64,000 nt of DNA from Gammaproteobacteria bacterium (GCA_025358295.1 JANYJY010000022.1:1-64000), one strand, 5' to 3'; numbered from the stretch's first letter, positions 17,239 to 27,830 are shown. The notes: generated from the sequence alone by a model not told the origin. Program-made: numbers and translations.

Positions 17239-18201
17239 ATGGCGAGCGAGCAACTGGTAGATGTGGAGCTCAAGCCGCTTCTCGATTTCTTCCCGCCGAT
17301 AGAGTTCTCCCGCGAGGGCCTGCCGGCTTTGCGGCAGATGTTCGCGGACATGCTCGCCGCCGCGCCGGTTGCGCCGGATTCGTCGGTAACGATGAGCCTA
17401 GTCAGCATTGCCGGACCCGCGAAGGCGCCGCCGCTGCGCATTTTGTGCTACCGACCTGCCACTTCCGCTGCAGCCCTGCCCGCGGTACTGCACATTCACG
17501 GCGGCGGATATGTGATCGGCACGCCGGACATGATGGACCTGAGCAATCGAAGATTGGCCGCGGATGTTAACTGCGCCGTGTTCTCGGTGGACTATCGACT
17601 GGCGCCGGAAACACCGCACCCCGGTCCGGTGGAGGATTGCTATGCGGCGCTGAAGTGGCTGTATGACAATGCGCCTTCGCTTAACATTGACCGCGCACGA
17701 ATTGCAGTCAAGGGCGAGAGTGCCGGCGGCGGTCTGGCCGCGGCGCTGGCCTTGTTGGCGCGCGATCGCGGCGAGGTGCCCTTGGTCCATCAGCACTTGA
17801 TCTATCCCATGCTCGACGATCGCACCATCCTCACCAGCTCGGAGAATCCCCACCCCTTCGTCGGCGAATACGTTTGGACTCCGGTCCAAAATCGCTTCGG
17901 CTGGGCCTCATTGCTGGCTGCCGAGCCGGGCAGCGCCGGCGTCTCTCCCTATGCCGCTCCCGCGCGCGCAGACACGCTGACCGGCTTGCCGTCCACGTTC
18001 ATTTCCGTCGGCGCGCTCGATCTGTTTTTGGAAGAGGATTTGGAATACGCGCGGCGACTCCTACGGACCGGTATCCCGGTCGAACTGCATGTCTATCCCG
18101 GCGCATTCCACGGCTTCGATTTCGCGCCGCAAACCGCACGAGTGGCGCTGGCGGCGGCGCGCGACAGCGAGGCGGCGCTGCGCAAGGCCCTGCACGGCTG
18201 A
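17239..18201 (+). CDS. alpha/beta hydrolase, HSL-type esterase
   Basis: 320 aa from the ATG at 17239. The hormone-sensitive-lipase signature HIHGGGYVIGTPD forms the oxyanion hole. The nucleophile Ser is in VKGESAGGGLA, the acid Asp in SVGALDLFLEED and the His in YPGAFHGFDFAP. No signal peptide, so a cytoplasmic carboxylesterase. It stands alone on the plus strand between cysNC and a convergent SDR. The substrate is unknown; family members hydrolyse short to medium acyl esters. Confidence 0.93.
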   Translation: MASEQLVDVELKPLLDFFPPIEFSREGLPALRQMFADMLAAAPVAPDSSVTMSLVSIAGPAKAPPLRILCYRPATSAAALPAVLHIHGGGYVIGTPDMMDLSNRRLAADVNCAVFSVDYRLAPETPHPGPVEDCYAALKWLYDNAPSLNIDRARIAVKGESAGGGLAAALALLARDRGEVPLVHQHLIYPMLDDRTILTSSENPHPFVGEYVWTPVQNRFGWASLLAAEPGSAGVSPYAAPARADTLTGLPSTFISVGALDLFLEEDLEYARRLLRTGIPVELHVYPGAFHGFDFAPQTARVALAAARDSEAALRKALHG

Positions 18202-18221
18202 GCCGGAATGACCCTGCGGCC

Positions 18222-18962
18222 CTAGCCCCGTCCGATGTAGGGCATCTTGGTCGCCATCACCGTCAGAAATTGGATGTTGGCGTCCAAGGGCAGGCCGGCC
18301 ATGTGCACCACGCTCGTGGCGACATGCTCTACATCCATGGTCGGCTCGGGTGCCATGGTTCCGTCGGCTTGTAGAGAACCTGCCGTCAAGCGGGCCGTCA
18401 TGTCGGTGGCCGCATTGCCGATGTCGATCTGCCCGCAGGCGATGTCGTGCGCACGGCCTTCCAGCGACAACGCTCGAGTCAACCCGGTGATGGCATGCTT
18501 TGAAACCGTATAGGGCGCGAAATGCGGGCGCGGCACATGCGCCGAGATGGAGCCGTTATTGATGATGCGCCCGCCCCGTGGCGATTGACCGGCCATCCGC
18601 CGAAAGGCCTCGCGCGCGCACAGAAATGCGCCGGTCACATTGACGCCCAACACCTGCGACCAATCCTCGATGCTTACCTCGGAAATCGGCACCGCGGGCA
18701 ATCCCTTGCCGGCATTGTTGAACAACAAATCGATTCGGCCAAATCGTGCCACGGCCTGGTCGAATAAATTGCGCACGGAATTCTCGTCGGTCACATCGGT
18801 GGCGACGGCGACAACACTGTCCGGTCGTTCCTTGCAGACGGCCGCCAAGGCATCTGGCCGGCGCCCGGCGATAACGACTCGCCATCCCGCGTGCGCAAGC
18901 GCCAATGCCACTGCGCGGCCTATGCCGCTGCCGCCGCCCGTTACGACCGCCACTGTACTCAT
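18222..18962 (-). CDS. SDR family oxidoreductase
   Basis: 246 aa. [16 protein letters not shown] near the start binds NAD(P), the Asn of FNNAGKG is near residue 85, Ser lies in NNGSISAH, and Tyr-Lys in YTVSKHA. The C-terminus lacks the usual VDGG and instead runs into [21 protein letters not shown], a form seen in a distinct SDR subgroup. It is monocistronic or followed by nothing obvious, and lies 21 nt upstream of the DUF1275 stop. Role unknown. Confidence 0.87.
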   Translation of the reverse strand: MSTVAVVTGGGSGIGRAVALALAHAGWRVVIAGRRPDALAAVCKERPDSVVAVATDVTDENSVRNLFDQAVARFGRIDLLFNNAGKGLPAVPISEVSIEDWSQVLGVNVTGAFLCAREAFRRMAGQSPRGGRIINNGSISAHVPRPHFAPYTVSKHAITGLTRALSLEGRAHDIACGQIDIGNAATDMTARLTAGSLQADGTMAPEPTMDVEHVATSVVHMAGLPLDANIQFLTVMATKMPYIGRG

Positions 18963-18983
18963 GATTGCGCCCTGCCTGTGAAT

Positions 18984-19658
18984 TTATACCGAGTTTTGCC
19001 GCGAGCGCCGATGCGCAGCGAATGCCAGAGCCACTGCGATGGACGGCAGGAGCACGACTGCCTCTGCGCGGCGCACGATCAGGGCTCCCGACAGCAATGC
19101 GCCAAACAGATAGGAGACGACCACCGCACTTTGGATCTTCACATCTTTGAGGCCCGATACATCGCCGTTGGCCAGGGAGTCCGCAATCGTGCCCACCAAG
19201 CGGGTGAGCGTCGTCGTGAACACGATGGTGGTCAGATTGGTCGTTTGGCCGACGACGGATTGCAGACCCATGGCAAGGGCAAGCAACAGGATTTGCAGGT
19301 GATCGGAAATCGTATGCGCGGTAAGCGGGATCGACAGCGAATAAATCGCGAAAAAAAGCAGCAAGACCGTCTCGCTCGCTATCAGGCGGGTGAGCGCCTG
19401 TTCCTGTGCGCGGCCACGTCGCTGCAGCACGCCGACGGCGCAGCCGATGGCGAAGCCGATCAGCGCAACCACCGAGCCCATGGCCGAATGGTAATCGCTC
19501 TGCGCAATATAATAGGCCAGCAAGGCGAAATTGCCGGTCATCGCCGAGGCGAATACGCCGCCGAGAGTGGCAAAACTGATGACATCCACCGCACCTGCCG
19601 CAAAGGCGGTGAGCAGGAGAATCATCTCGTTGTAGGTAGGTTTTATTCTTTCCGGCAC
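18984..19658 (-). CDS. DUF1275 (YoaK-like) membrane protein
   Basis: 224 aa with about six hydrophobic helices and the family signature near the N-terminus (AGAVDVISFATLGGVFASAMTGNF), followed by GLQSVVGQTTNLTTIVFTTTLTRLVG. The family is widespread and uncharacterised, with proposals of transport. The start given is GTG 19658 (PERIKPTYNE follows). An ATG at 19625 would remove only the first 11 residues and is possible. Confidence 0.85.
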   Translation of the reverse strand: MPERIKPTYNEMILLLTAFAAGAVDVISFATLGGVFASAMTGNFALLAYYIAQSDYHSAMGSVVALIGFAIGCAVGVLQRRGRAQEQALTRLIASETVLLLFFAIYSLSIPLTAHTISDHLQILLLALAMGLQSVVGQTTNLTTIVFTTTLTRLVGTIADSLANGDVSGLKDVKIQSAVVVSYLFGALLSGALIVRRAEAVVLLPSIAVALAFAAHRRSRQNSV

Positions 19659-19714
19659 GATTCACCCGCCCTTGTCATCCTATCAAGGGAGGGGTCGAGA
19701 GGTCACGCATCATC

Positions 19715-20677
19715 TTAGGGCGGATCGACCTCGTAGCCTTTCTTGCGCAACTGATCGAGCAAACCGCCGGGTTCCAGCAGCATGTCCATGTTGATGACCG
19801 CCACCGTGGTCGACCCGCTGCGTGAGTAGTGTTCAATACTGTCCAGCCAGGTCTTGCGCATACGGGCAATGAGCTCCGCGGCGCCCACCCCGTTGTCGAG
19901 CGCCGCTCGACAAGCGTCCACTTCCGGCGGTTCACGTAATTTAGCGATGCGCTCGATGTTGCCGCTCGCCCAGGCCTGCGCCCGGTCGAGCAGCCGCGGC
20001 AAATCACGCTCGATGGTCGCGAGCGATGCGCCGACACAGACGTTCTCGGTCGACGGCGGCAGTTGCTTCAAGGCATCCATCACATCTCCGACGCCGGCGA
20101 TCTTGATTTCCTCGACTTGGACATGATGCTTCTTGGCAAGCAGGCGCATCGCCGCCCCCAAATCCAGGCGCGTGGACAGGCCCACTTGATGGAATGCGGC
20201 CTGTTGCAGAAAAGCCGAGGCGATGAGCGGCCGGAATCGTTCCCATTTGTCCGGATCGTCGCTGTACTTGGCCCGCTGCACGGCAAAGCGAGCATGCAAG
20301 TCGGCGGGCAACAGATCTTTCAGGCGTTTGCCGCCGCCGATCATCAAGACATGTCGTTCCGTGATCAAAAGCCACAGTATCCGCGCGATGCCGATCTCGA
20401 ACGGCTTTTGCACCAGCACCTGGTTGGTGCTGTCCAACACCTGCTCCACTTGTCTGGAGCGCCAGGTGATGCCCTTGGGCAGCGGTGACATGCTCCCCAA
20501 GATCCACACCTGGGCCGTGCCGCGATGCAGGTGCCACATGCTGGGGCCCGTGCGTTCGCTGCTCACCACCAGTTCGTCCATCTCGGACGCCGGCGGTGTA
20601 TCGGCCCTGGCCACAACGGGCGCCAGTACTTGCACACACAGGAACGCCGTCATCGACAGGGCAATCGGCGTTCGCAT
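19715..20677 (-). CDS. TraB/GumN family protein, secreted
   Basis: 320 aa from the ATG at 20677, which gives a clean signal peptide (MRTPIALSMTAFLCVQ, cleavage near VARA-D). The body has the TraB/GumN-type opening strand (MWHLHRGTAQVWILGSM), a helical middle, and a C-terminal NMDMLLEPGGLLDQLRKKGY. The GxxH-like motif of Tiki/TraB hydrolases is altered here (LGSM instead of GTxH), so catalytic activity is uncertain. It follows paaK by 31 nt on the same strand and may be read through from the paa operon, but a metabolic link is not evident. Confidence 0.8.
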   Translation of the reverse strand: MRTPIALSMTAFLCVQVLAPVVARADTPPASEMDELVVSSERTGPSMWHLHRGTAQVWILGSMSPLPKGITWRSRQVEQVLDSTNQVLVQKPFEIGIARILWLLITERHVLMIGGGKRLKDLLPADLHARFAVQRAKYSDDPDKWERFRPLIASAFLQQAAFHQVGLSTRLDLGAAMRLLAKKHHVQVEEIKIAGVGDVMDALKQLPPSTENVCVGASLATIERDLPRLLDRAQAWASGNIERIAKLREPPEVDACRAALDNGVGAAELIARMRKTWLDSIEHYSRSGSTTVAVINMDMLLEPGGLLDQLRKKGYEVDPP

Positions 20678-20708
20678 GCCTATATCTCTGTTGGGCCAGG
20701 GGCACCCG

Positions 20709-22010
20709 CTAGCGGCGATCCTTGACATGGCTGGCCTTGCCGGCCGAACGGGGCAACGAACCCCACGCGGCCACCCGAATATCCGCGGAAATTCCAATAT
20801 TGTCCTTTAATTTTGCGGCCAGCAGCTGGGCTTCGGCCTGATGGGCATTATCGCTCAAGTCGGCACGGGCCTCGACGACAATGGAGATCTCATCGAGACG
20901 GTTCGGCCGGGTGATTTCGATTTCATAATGGGGCGCAAGCCCCTTGCAGCGCAGAATCAGCTCCTCGATCTGCGACGGGAATACATTCACGCCGCGAACG
21001 ATCAGCATATCGTCGCTGCGCCCGCTGATTTTTGCCATTCGCCGCATGGCGGTCGCCGATCCCGGCAGCAGCCGCGTCATATCTCGCGTCCGGTAACGGA
21101 TCACCGGCATGGCCTCCTTGGTGAGCGAGGTGAACACCAACTCGCCCGGCTCGCCTTGCGCGACCACACTCCCCGTCGCCGGATCCACGATTTCGGCGAT
21201 GAAGTGATCTTCCCAGATCGTCGGTCCATCCTTGGTGTGCGCGAACTCCTGCGCCACACCGGGACCCATGACCTCGGACAGTCCATAAATGTCGCAGGCA
21301 TCGATCTTGAATGCGGATTCGATTTCCGCGCGCATGCCGTCGCCCCAGGGTTCCGCGCCGAAGATGCCGATGCGCAGCGATGTGGCGCGCGGATCCTGCC
21401 CCTGGCGCCTGAACTCATCGAGAATCGCAAGCATATAGCTCGGCGTCACCATGATGATGTCCGGGGCGAAATCACGAATCAATTGCACCTGCTTTTCCGT
21501 CTGGCCGCCCGACATGGGGATGACCGTGCAACCTGCCGCCTCCGCACCGTAGTGGGCGCCCAAGCCGCCGGTAAAAAGACCATAGCCGTACGCCACATGA
21601 ACCTTCATGCCGGCGCGCCCGCCGGCTGCTCGAATAGAACGCGCTACGAGATTGCTCCAGGTCGCAATATCATTGCGCGTGTAGCCGACGACCGTGGGCT
21701 TCCCGGTGGTGCCGGAAGAGGCATGAATGCGCGCCACTTGTTCGCGCGGCACCGAGAAGAAACCGAAAGGATAGGCCTCACGCAAATCGGCCTTGGTCGT
21801 GAACGGGAAGCGGGCCAAATCGGCGAGCGAGCGCAGATCATCGGGGTGCACGCCCGCGGCATCGAATTTTCTCGTGTAACTCGGGTTGTTCGCGTAAGCA
21901 TGCTGGAGCGTCGACCGCAGTCGCTTCAGTTGCAGCGACTCGAGCTCATCACGGCTCGCGCCTAAGATCGGCTCGAGACTCATCAACTCTTGAATATCGT
22001 GTGATTCCAT
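20709..22010 (-). CDS. paaK: phenylacetate-CoA ligase
   Basis: 433 aa, the normal PaaK length. The AMP-forming ligase P-loop is [15 protein letters not shown] (about residues 97-111), followed by [27 protein letters not shown], the adenylate-binding [12 protein letters not shown] and the C-terminal lid [18 protein letters not shown]. It activates phenylacetate to phenylacetyl-CoA, the entry step of the pathway. It is the last paa gene of the operon, 24 nt after the crotonase-like gene. Confidence 0.97.
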   Translation of the reverse strand: MESHDIQELMSLEPILGASRDELESLQLKRLRSTLQHAYANNPSYTRKFDAAGVHPDDLRSLADLARFPFTTKADLREAYPFGFFSVPREQVARIHASSGTTGKPTVVGYTRNDIATWSNLVARSIRAAGGRAGMKVHVAYGYGLFTGGLGAHYGAEAAGCTVIPMSGGQTEKQVQLIRDFAPDIIMVTPSYMLAILDEFRRQGQDPRATSLRIGIFGAEPWGDGMRAEIESAFKIDACDIYGLSEVMGPGVAQEFAHTKDGPTIWEDHFIAEIVDPATGSVVAQGEPGELVFTSLTKEAMPVIRYRTRDMTRLLPGSATAMRRMAKISGRSDDMLIVRGVNVFPSQIEELILRCKGLAPHYEIEITRPNRLDEISIVVEARADLSDNAHQAEAQLLAAKLKDNIGISADIRVAAWGSLPRSAGKASHVKDRR

Positions 22011-22034
22011 GGTGCCGCGGCCTCCTGACGCCGG

Positions 22035-22862
22035 CTATTCGGTCTTGTCGCGGTCGAAATTGGGGCGGCGCTTCTCGCGCGCCGAGGCCAGCCCCTCGCG
22101 CACATCCGCTAATTTGAATCCCAGAAATTCCAAGGCCAGCGACGTGTCGAAGCTCGGACCGGCCAAGCGCAGCCAATTGTTTAGGGCATGCTTGGTCCAG
22201 CCGATGGCCGTGACGCTGCCGGCTGCCAGTGTGCGTGCCGTGTCGAGCGCAGTTTCCATCACTTGAGCGTCGGGCACCGCCAGGGCCACCAGGCCGATGC
22301 GTTCGGCCTCGGCGCCGGACAGGGGCTTATTCATCAACAGGTGGTACCTTGCTTTCGCCAGACCGCACAACAGCGGCCAGATGATGACGGCGTGATCGCC
22401 TGCCGCCACCCCGAGCCGTGTATGGCCATCGAGAATTCGGGCATCGTCCGCGGCGATCGAGACGTCGGCCAACAAAGCAATGGCCAGCCCTGCCCCCACC
22501 GCGCTGCCGCGGATGGCGGACACCACGGGCTTGGAACAATTGATGAGGTTGTAGACGAGGTCGCTTGCTTCCTTCCACACTCGGATCAGCGTCGCCTCAT
22601 CGTTCATCATGCGTTCGATCATGTCGAAATCACCGCCGGAGGAGAAGTTCGAGCCCTCGCCCCGCACCACCACCACCCGCACGGCCTCGTCCATGTCGAT
22701 GGCACGCCATACCAAGGCAAGGTCCCGGTGCATGGACTCGGTGGCCGCATTCAGACGGCCCTTGTTGGCCATGACCAGCTCGAGTATGCGGGCCTCGGGC
22801 GCGAGGAATTGCAGACTGGGGAAGTCCCGCTCGTAGCGCTCGATATTGATGGGGGCACTCAC
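22035..22862 (-). CDS. crotonase-superfamily protein lacking both hydratase glutamates
   Basis: 275 aa with the crotonase fold: oxyanion-hole [10 protein letters not shown] and the turn [19 protein letters not shown]. At the positions of the two catalytic Glu of enoyl-CoA hydratases there are Ala127 (GAGLA) and Thr148 (DGHTRLG), so normal hydratase activity is not expected. An Asp (Asp156 in VAAGDHAVI) lies in the segment where isomerase-type members such as PaaG keep an acid. It is not obviously PaaF. It is embedded in the paa operon (GTG start, 4-nt overlap with paaZ), so it should act on a ring-opened or epoxide CoA intermediate, or on a different aromatic acyl-CoA. Confidence 0.85.
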   Translation of the reverse strand: MSAPINIERYERDFPSLQFLAPEARILELVMANKGRLNAATESMHRDLALVWRAIDMDEAVRVVVVRGEGSNFSSGGDFDMIERMMNDEATLIRVWKEASDLVYNLINCSKPVVSAIRGSAVGAGLAIALLADVSIAADDARILDGHTRLGVAAGDHAVIIWPLLCGLAKARYHLLMNKPLSGAEAERIGLVALAVPDAQVMETALDTARTLAAGSVTAIGWTKHALNNWLRLAGPSFDTSLALEFLGFKLADVREGLASAREKRRPNFDRDKTE

Positions 22863-24919
22863 TGCGGCGCCTCCACCGAATCGGGAATTGCATGCACGCT
22901 GACCATGGTCAGCACATTGTAAGAGGCCACTGTCTCTTGATGTTGATTGGTGATTTCCGTATCCCAGGCCACCTCGCCCCAGCCCTTGTCGGCACGCAGG
23001 CTTTTGCGTGCGCAGGTCAGCCGCACCTTGATTCTGTCGCCGGGCTTCACCGGCTTCACGAACCGCAGTTCATCGAGGCCGTAATTGCCGAGAACCGGAC
23101 CGTAGTCCGGATCGACGAACAACCCCGCTGCCGCTGAGATGAGGAAATAGCCGTGGGCGACGCGTCCGCCGAACAATGGATTGCGCGCAGCCTGCGCATC
23201 GTTCATGTGAGCGTAGAAATTATCGCCCGTGAGCGCCGCAAATTGCTCGATGTCGGCCACGGTGACTTCGCGCTCGGCGGATTTCAGCGTGTCGCCCAAT
23301 TCCAGATCGTTGAAGGGAATCCGAAATGGATGCCTGCCGGGATCGCGCAACCGGCTGCCCCGCACCCAGCGGCCGCCCGTCGCCGTCAGTGTGTCCGGGG
23401 AACCCTGCACCGCCGTGCGTTGCATGTAGTGCAGCACGCCGCGAATACCGCCCATCTCTTCGCCGCCACCGGCGCGGCCCGGCCCGCCGTGAATGAGCGG
23501 AGCGAGCGGCGAGCCATGGCCCGTGGACTCCTTGGCGCAACTTTGGTTCACCACCAGGATCCGGCCGTGGTAGGGCGCCAGCCCGAGGACGATTTCACGA
23601 GCAAGCGAATCGTCGGCAGAGAACACCGAGGCTGCCAAGCTCCCCTCGCCGCGCCGGGCAAGCGTAATGGCATCGGCGGTATCACGGTAAGGCACCACCG
23701 TGGCAACGGGACCGAACGCCTCGACCTCGTGAATGGCGCGCGCCGTGCGCGGATCGCGCGACAGGAGCAAGAGCGGCGGCACGAACGCGCCACGCCTGCG
23801 ATCGGCACCCTGAACCTCGAAATGATCCGCATTGCCCGCCACCACGTCCGCCTCGCCGCAAAGCTCGGCGACGCGCGCCAGCACATCTGTGCGCTGCTCC
23901 TGACTGACCAGCGGCCCCATGCGCACTCCGTCCACGCGCGGATCGCCCACGACGATTTTCCGCAGCGCCACCTGCAGGGCCGAAATGACATCGCCGGTCA
24001 TGGTGAACGGCACCATCGCCTTGCGGATCGCCGTGCACTTCTGTCCCGCTTTGACGGTCATCTCGCGCACGACCTCTTTGATGAACAGATCGAACTCCGC
24101 CGTGCCCGGCCCCGCATCCGGAGCGAGAATGCTGGAATTCAGCGAATCGGTCTCCGCGATGAAGGGCACGGCATGCCGGATGATGGCCGGATGCACTCGA
24201 AGCCGCGCAGCCGTGTGCGCCGATCCCGTGAACGAAACGATATCCTGGCAATTCAAGCCATCGAACAAATTCCCGAGACTGCCGCACACCAGCTGTAAGG
24301 CGCCTTCAGGCAGCAGCTTCGATTCGACTATGCGGCGCACGACGAGCTCGGTGAGATAAGCCGTGGCGGTCGCCGGTTTCACGATGGCGGGCATGCCCGC
24401 CAACAGGGTGGGCGCAAGCTTTTCGAGCATTCCCCAGACGGGGAAATTGAACGCATTGATATGGACTGCCGCCCCTTCGCGCGACACGTACAGGTGCTGT
24501 CCGAGAAAACTTCCGGTCTTCGACAGGCCTTCCACATCACCGTCCACGTAGACCCGGGCATTGGGCAGCTCGCGCGAACCCTTGCTGGCGAAAACGAAAA
24601 CCGTGCCGATGCCGCCATCGATATCGATCATCGAGTCGCTTTTGGTTGCGCCGGTGCGGTAGGAGAGCGCATAGAGCTCTTCCTTGAATTCCGACAGCTT
24701 CTTGGCTAGCGCTTTCAATGCGCCGGCGCGCTCGTGAAACGTCATTGAACGCAGCGCAGGCCCGCCGACCTCGCGCGCGTGAGTCAGCACCGCAGCGAAA
24801 TCTACTCCCGCGGAGGACGCCTGGCCGATGACGTCGCCCGTGGTGGCATCGCGCATCGCGACGCCCTCATCCCGTCCGCTGGACCAGGCGCCGCACACAT
24901 AACTTTGCAATTTCATCAT
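22859..24919 (-). CDS. paaZ: oxepin-CoA hydrolase / 3-oxo-5,6-dehydrosuberyl-CoA semialdehyde dehydrogenase
   Basis: 686 aa from the ATG at 24919 (AGGA at a good distance; TTG at 24925 is also in frame). The N-terminal about 530 residues are an aldehyde dehydrogenase with [10 protein letters not shown] and the catalytic Cys in [11 protein letters not shown]. The C-terminal about 150 residues are a MaoC-type hydratase with [13 protein letters not shown] and GGRVAHGYF. It opens the oxepin-CoA ring and oxidises the resulting aldehyde. Full-length fusion with both active sites, so no separate dehydrogenase is needed. Confidence 0.97.
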   Translation of the reverse strand: MMKLQSYVCGAWSSGRDEGVAMRDATTGDVIGQASSAGVDFAAVLTHAREVGGPALRSMTFHERAGALKALAKKLSEFKEELYALSYRTGATKSDSMIDIDGGIGTVFVFASKGSRELPNARVYVDGDVEGLSKTGSFLGQHLYVSREGAAVHINAFNFPVWGMLEKLAPTLLAGMPAIVKPATATAYLTELVVRRIVESKLLPEGALQLVCGSLGNLFDGLNCQDIVSFTGSAHTAARLRVHPAIIRHAVPFIAETDSLNSSILAPDAGPGTAEFDLFIKEVVREMTVKAGQKCTAIRKAMVPFTMTGDVISALQVALRKIVVGDPRVDGVRMGPLVSQEQRTDVLARVAELCGEADVVAGNADHFEVQGADRRRGAFVPPLLLLSRDPRTARAIHEVEAFGPVATVVPYRDTADAITLARRGEGSLAASVFSADDSLAREIVLGLAPYHGRILVVNQSCAKESTGHGSPLAPLIHGGPGRAGGGEEMGGIRGVLHYMQRTAVQGSPDTLTATGGRWVRGSRLRDPGRHPFRIPFNDLELGDTLKSAEREVTVADIEQFAALTGDNFYAHMNDAQAARNPLFGGRVAHGYFLISAAAGLFVDPDYGPVLGNYGLDELRFVKPVKPGDRIKVRLTCARKSLRADKGWGEVAWDTEITNQHQETVASYNVLTMVSVHAIPDSVEAPQ

Positions 24920-24933
24920 CTTCAATTCCTGGG

Positions 24934-25386
24934 TCAGGGGGTCGGGACCGGTCCACGAAAGCGCGCACAGCGGCCGCGAAATTGTGCAATCACGTTGCCG
25001 GCTGCTGTCGCAACCGCCACATCGTAGATTGCATGGCGCGCTGCGCGGGAAACTTCCCGCGACTCGGCAATCAGACGGTCAGCCGCTGCCGCCGGCGCGA
25101 TAAATTCGATGCTCGCACCTGCCGCCACCATCGGATCGCCGTACGAATTGCAGGCAAATGCAAACGCGCAATCCGCGAAGGAGAAAATGATGCCGCCATG
25201 GCAGGTACCATGGCCGTTGAGCATGTCGGGGCGCACGCTCATGGCAATTCGCGCATATCCCGGCGCCGCATCCAGGATTTCGACGCCGAATGCCTGCGAT
25301 GCCAAATCGGCGCGATACAGCGCCTGAACCACGGCTCGGGCCCGGACCACGGCCTGCTCCGTCGCTGACGAATGATCCGCCGCCAT
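24934..25386 (-). CDS. paaI: hydroxyphenylacetyl-CoA thioesterase
   Basis: 150 aa from the ATG at 25386; an in-frame TTG at 25392 would overlap the paaG stop by 4 nt and is an alternative. The hot-dog motif is GHGTCHGGIIFSFADCAFAFAC with the conserved His-Gly-Gly, and Asn-Gly just before it. PaaI rescues CoA from dead-end (hydroxy)phenylacetyl-CoA or oxepin by-products. It lies between paaG and paaZ, 14 nt from the latter. Confidence 0.93.
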   Translation of the reverse strand: MAADHSSATEQAVVRARAVVQALYRADLASQAFGVEILDAAPGYARIAMSVRPDMLNGHGTCHGGIIFSFADCAFAFACNSYGDPMVAAGASIEFIAPAAAADRLIAESREVSRAARHAIYDVAVATAAGNVIAQFRGRCARFRGPVPTP

Positions 25387-25388
25387 GT

Positions 25389-26177
25389 TCAACGGCCCGT
25401 AAAGCGGGGCGTCCGCTTACCGATGAATGCGGCAACGCCTTCCGCATAGTCCGCAGACCGGCCGAGCTTGCGCTGCGCGTCGCGCTCGACGTCGAGCTGT
25501 TCGGCGAGCGAATGCTGCCAGCTGGCGCGGATCGCCGCCTTGGTCCACGCGAGTCCGCGGGTCGGCGCCGCCGCCAACGTGGTCGCAAGTGCATCGACGG
25601 TCGTGCCCAGATCGGCATCCGCCACGCATTGCCAGATCATTCCCCAGGCCGCGGCCTGTTCCGCCGGCAGCTTATTGCCGAGCAAGGTCAGTCCCAGTGC
25701 GCGAGCATTGCCGACCAAACGCGGCAGCGTCCAGGTCCCGCCCGAATCCGGCAGCAACCCGATTTTTGAAAATGCCTGAACGAAAGTGGCCGACTGCGCC
25801 GCGATGACAATGTCGCAGGCCAGCGCAATATTGGCTCCGGCGCCCGCCGCCACGCCGTTGACCGCGGCGATCACGGGCAGGGGCAGATTGTGCAAGCTCA
25901 GCACCAAGGGCTTGTAGTACTTGTCGATGGATTCGCCCAGGTCGATGCCTGCAGAGCCCGGAGCCACCGCTCGATCACTGAGATCCTGGCCGGCGCAAAA
26001 ACCTCGGCCCGCGCCGCTCAACACCAGAACGCGCGCATCGCTGCCGGCCAATCGTCCGAGCGCATCGCGCACCTCAGTGTGCATCTGCGTATTAAAGCTG
26101 TTGAGTTTGTCCGGCCGATTCAACGTCAGGCGCGCGATGCCGCCTTCCATGCCGAACAAAATGGTGTCGTATGCCAT
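25389..26177 (-). CDS. paaG: 1,2-epoxyphenylacetyl-CoA isomerase
   Basis: 262 aa, close to E. coli PaaG along its length. GAGRGFCAGQDLSDR forms the oxyanion hole, and VNGVAAGAGANIALACD and AFSKIGLLPDSGGTW carry the catalytic Asp of the isomerase (LPDSGG) in place of the two hydratase Glu residues. The ending SADYAEGVAAFIGKRTPRFTG is typical. It converts ring-epoxide phenylacetyl-CoA to oxepin-CoA. It lies 45 nt after paaE, the largest gap within the operon. Confidence 0.96.
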   Translation of the reverse strand: MAYDTILFGMEGGIARLTLNRPDKLNSFNTQMHTEVRDALGRLAGSDARVLVLSGAGRGFCAGQDLSDRAVAPGSAGIDLGESIDKYYKPLVLSLHNLPLPVIAAVNGVAAGAGANIALACDIVIAAQSATFVQAFSKIGLLPDSGGTWTLPRLVGNARALGLTLLGNKLPAEQAAAWGMIWQCVADADLGTTVDALATTLAAAPTRGLAWTKAAIRASWQHSLAEQLDVERDAQRKLGRSADYAEGVAAFIGKRTPRFTGR

Positions 26178-26222
26178 AAGCCTCCCCGCAACGTAAGCGC
26201 CGCGATTCCCTCGGCGCCCGGA

Positions 26223-27311
26223 TTATTTATGATCGTAGCTAATGTCGAGCGTCGGCGTGGTCGGCCGCGCCTGACAACAGAGCACAAACCCCGCGTCGAT
26301 CTCCCAGGGTTCGAGGGCGATATTGTGCGTCATCACCGCCGCGCCGGCGGTGATTCGAGTGCGGCAAGTGGCACAAATACCCGAACGGCAGGAGAACGGC
26401 AGCTCCAATCCGGCCCGTTCCGCCGCATCGAGCACGGACACGTCGCTGGGCGCCATTGGAAAGCTGCGTCGCCGGCCGTCCATGACCACGGAAATGGTGG
26501 CCAACACCTCTTGGGGCGCCGGCGCCGGAGGCGTTGCCTGAGACCCGCCGGCGGCAGGCCGCGGCGCGGCGCCGCCAGTAGCGAAGCGCTCGAAGCGCAC
26601 GGCGGCATTGCCGTTTATGTCCTTCAGCGCATTGCGCACTGCATCGACCATGTCCCCCGGACCGCAAATCAAGTACTCATCCGCGTTAGCGACTTCAGAC
26701 AGGTGGCGGGACAATTCGCGCACCTTGCCGGCATCGATACGGCCGTTGAGACACTCGGTTTGCTGCGGCTCCCGGCTCATGACGAAGTGCACGGCAAAGC
26801 GTCCGATATAGCGATTCTTGAGTGCCAGTGTTTCTTCCAGGAACATGGTGCGTGAAATGCTGCGATTGCCGTAAATCAGCGTGACGCGGCTGTTCGCCTC
26901 ACGCGCCAGGATGTCCGTGGCGAGCGACAAAATCGGCGTGATCCCACTGCCCGCGGCGAAGGCCACATAGGATCGTGCTCGCTCGGCGCTGATGGACGTG
27001 CGGAATCGACCCATCGGCGTGCCGACATCAAGCTCATCGCCGGCCCGGAGCTTCGCAGTAAGCTCGCTGGACATCCGGCCGCAGGGCTGCCGACGAACGC
27101 CCAGCGTAAGCGCGACTCCCCCCGGCGCCGTCACGATGGAATACGTGCGCCGCTCTTCGCGCCCATCGATCGTACGCCGCACAGTGACGTACTGCCCTGC
27201 GTCGTAGGCAAAGACCTCTTGAAGCGCGGGCGGAATCGCCAGCGTCACGCAGGCCGCATCATCCGCGGTGCGCTCGACGGCGGTGACTTTTAAAGGATGA
27301 AAGTTATACAC
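26223..27311 (-). CDS. paaE: ring-1,2-phenylacetyl-CoA epoxidase reductase subunit
   Basis: 362 aa. A ferredoxin-NADP reductase-like half with FAD motif RRTYSI and FAAGSGITPILSLATDIL for nucleotide, then a Pro/Ala-rich linker and a C-terminal plant-type [2Fe-2S] ferredoxin with C-x4-C-x2-C (CRSGICATC) and the fourth Cys in VLCCQARP. It passes electrons from NADPH to the PaaA di-iron centre. The start is GTG (YNFHPLKV follows), 9 nt after the paaD stop. Confidence 0.96.
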   Translation of the reverse strand: MYNFHPLKVTAVERTADDAACVTLAIPPALQEVFAYDAGQYVTVRRTIDGREERRTYSIVTAPGGVALTLGVRRQPCGRMSSELTAKLRAGDELDVGTPMGRFRTSISAERARSYVAFAAGSGITPILSLATDILAREANSRVTLIYGNRSISRTMFLEETLALKNRYIGRFAVHFVMSREPQQTECLNGRIDAGKVRELSRHLSEVANADEYLICGPGDMVDAVRNALKDINGNAAVRFERFATGGAAPRPAAGGSQATPPAPAPQEVLATISVVMDGRRRSFPMAPSDVSVLDAAERAGLELPFSCRSGICATCRTRITAGAAVMTHNIALEPWEIDAGFVLCCQARPTTPTLDISYDHK

Positions 27312-27320
27312 GCGCGCGGC

Positions 27321-27830
27321 TCAAATGCATTTGAAGTACTCGAACGGCTCGAGGCAAGCCCGGCAGCGGTACAGGGATTTGCACGGCGTCGACCCGAATT
27401 CACTGACGCATTCGGTATCGGTGGAACGGCAGCGGGGACAGCCGACGGGTCGATTGCCGCGCAGCACTTCGCGCAAAGATGCCGCGGGCCGATCCGGCGG
27501 CACGATGCCGTAGGCATCGAGCTTGCGCCGGCCGTCGACGGTGATCCAATCGCTGCTCCAGGCCGGCGACAAGACCTGCGTCACGGCGAAGGCGCCGGCC
27601 CCGGCCTTGCTCAAGGCGGTCTCCACGGATTCCCGTATCACTTCGGTGGCCGGACAGCCCACATAGGTCGGAGATAATCCCACCTCAAGGGTGCCGTCGG
27701 GTCGCTCGGCGACAAAGCGAACCAGACCCAGATCGACGATGCTCAATGCCGGGATCTCGGGATCATCAACCGATGCGAGCACCTTCCACGCGGCCTCGAC
27801 GCGCCCATCGGCGGGGAGTGCGGCGCTCAC
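27321..27830 (-). CDS. paaD: epoxidase maturation factor PaaD
   Basis: 169 aa from GTG 27830, which overlaps the paaC stop as GTGA; no upstream start gives homologous sequence. The N-terminal MIP18/DUF59 domain has DPEIPALSIVDLGLV and SPTYVGCPATEVI. The C-terminal domain holds two CxxC pairs (CPRCRS and CRAC) for metal. PaaD is thought to help assemble the iron centres of the epoxidase, by analogy with SufT-like proteins. Full length. Confidence 0.93.
   Translation of the reverse strand: MSAALPADGRVEAAWKVLASVDDPEIPALSIVDLGLVRFVAERPDGTLEVGLSPTYVGCPATEVIRESVETALSKAGAGAFAVTQVLSPAWSSDWITVDGRRKLDAYGIVPPDRPAASLREVLRGNRPVGCPRCRSTDTECVSEFGSTPCKSLYRCRACLEPFEYFKCI

Noticed and set aside
22035-22862. 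Annotation as paaF (2,3-dehydroadipyl-CoA hydratase)
   Set aside because: Both catalytic glutamates of hydratases are replaced and the sequence differs from PaaF around the active site.
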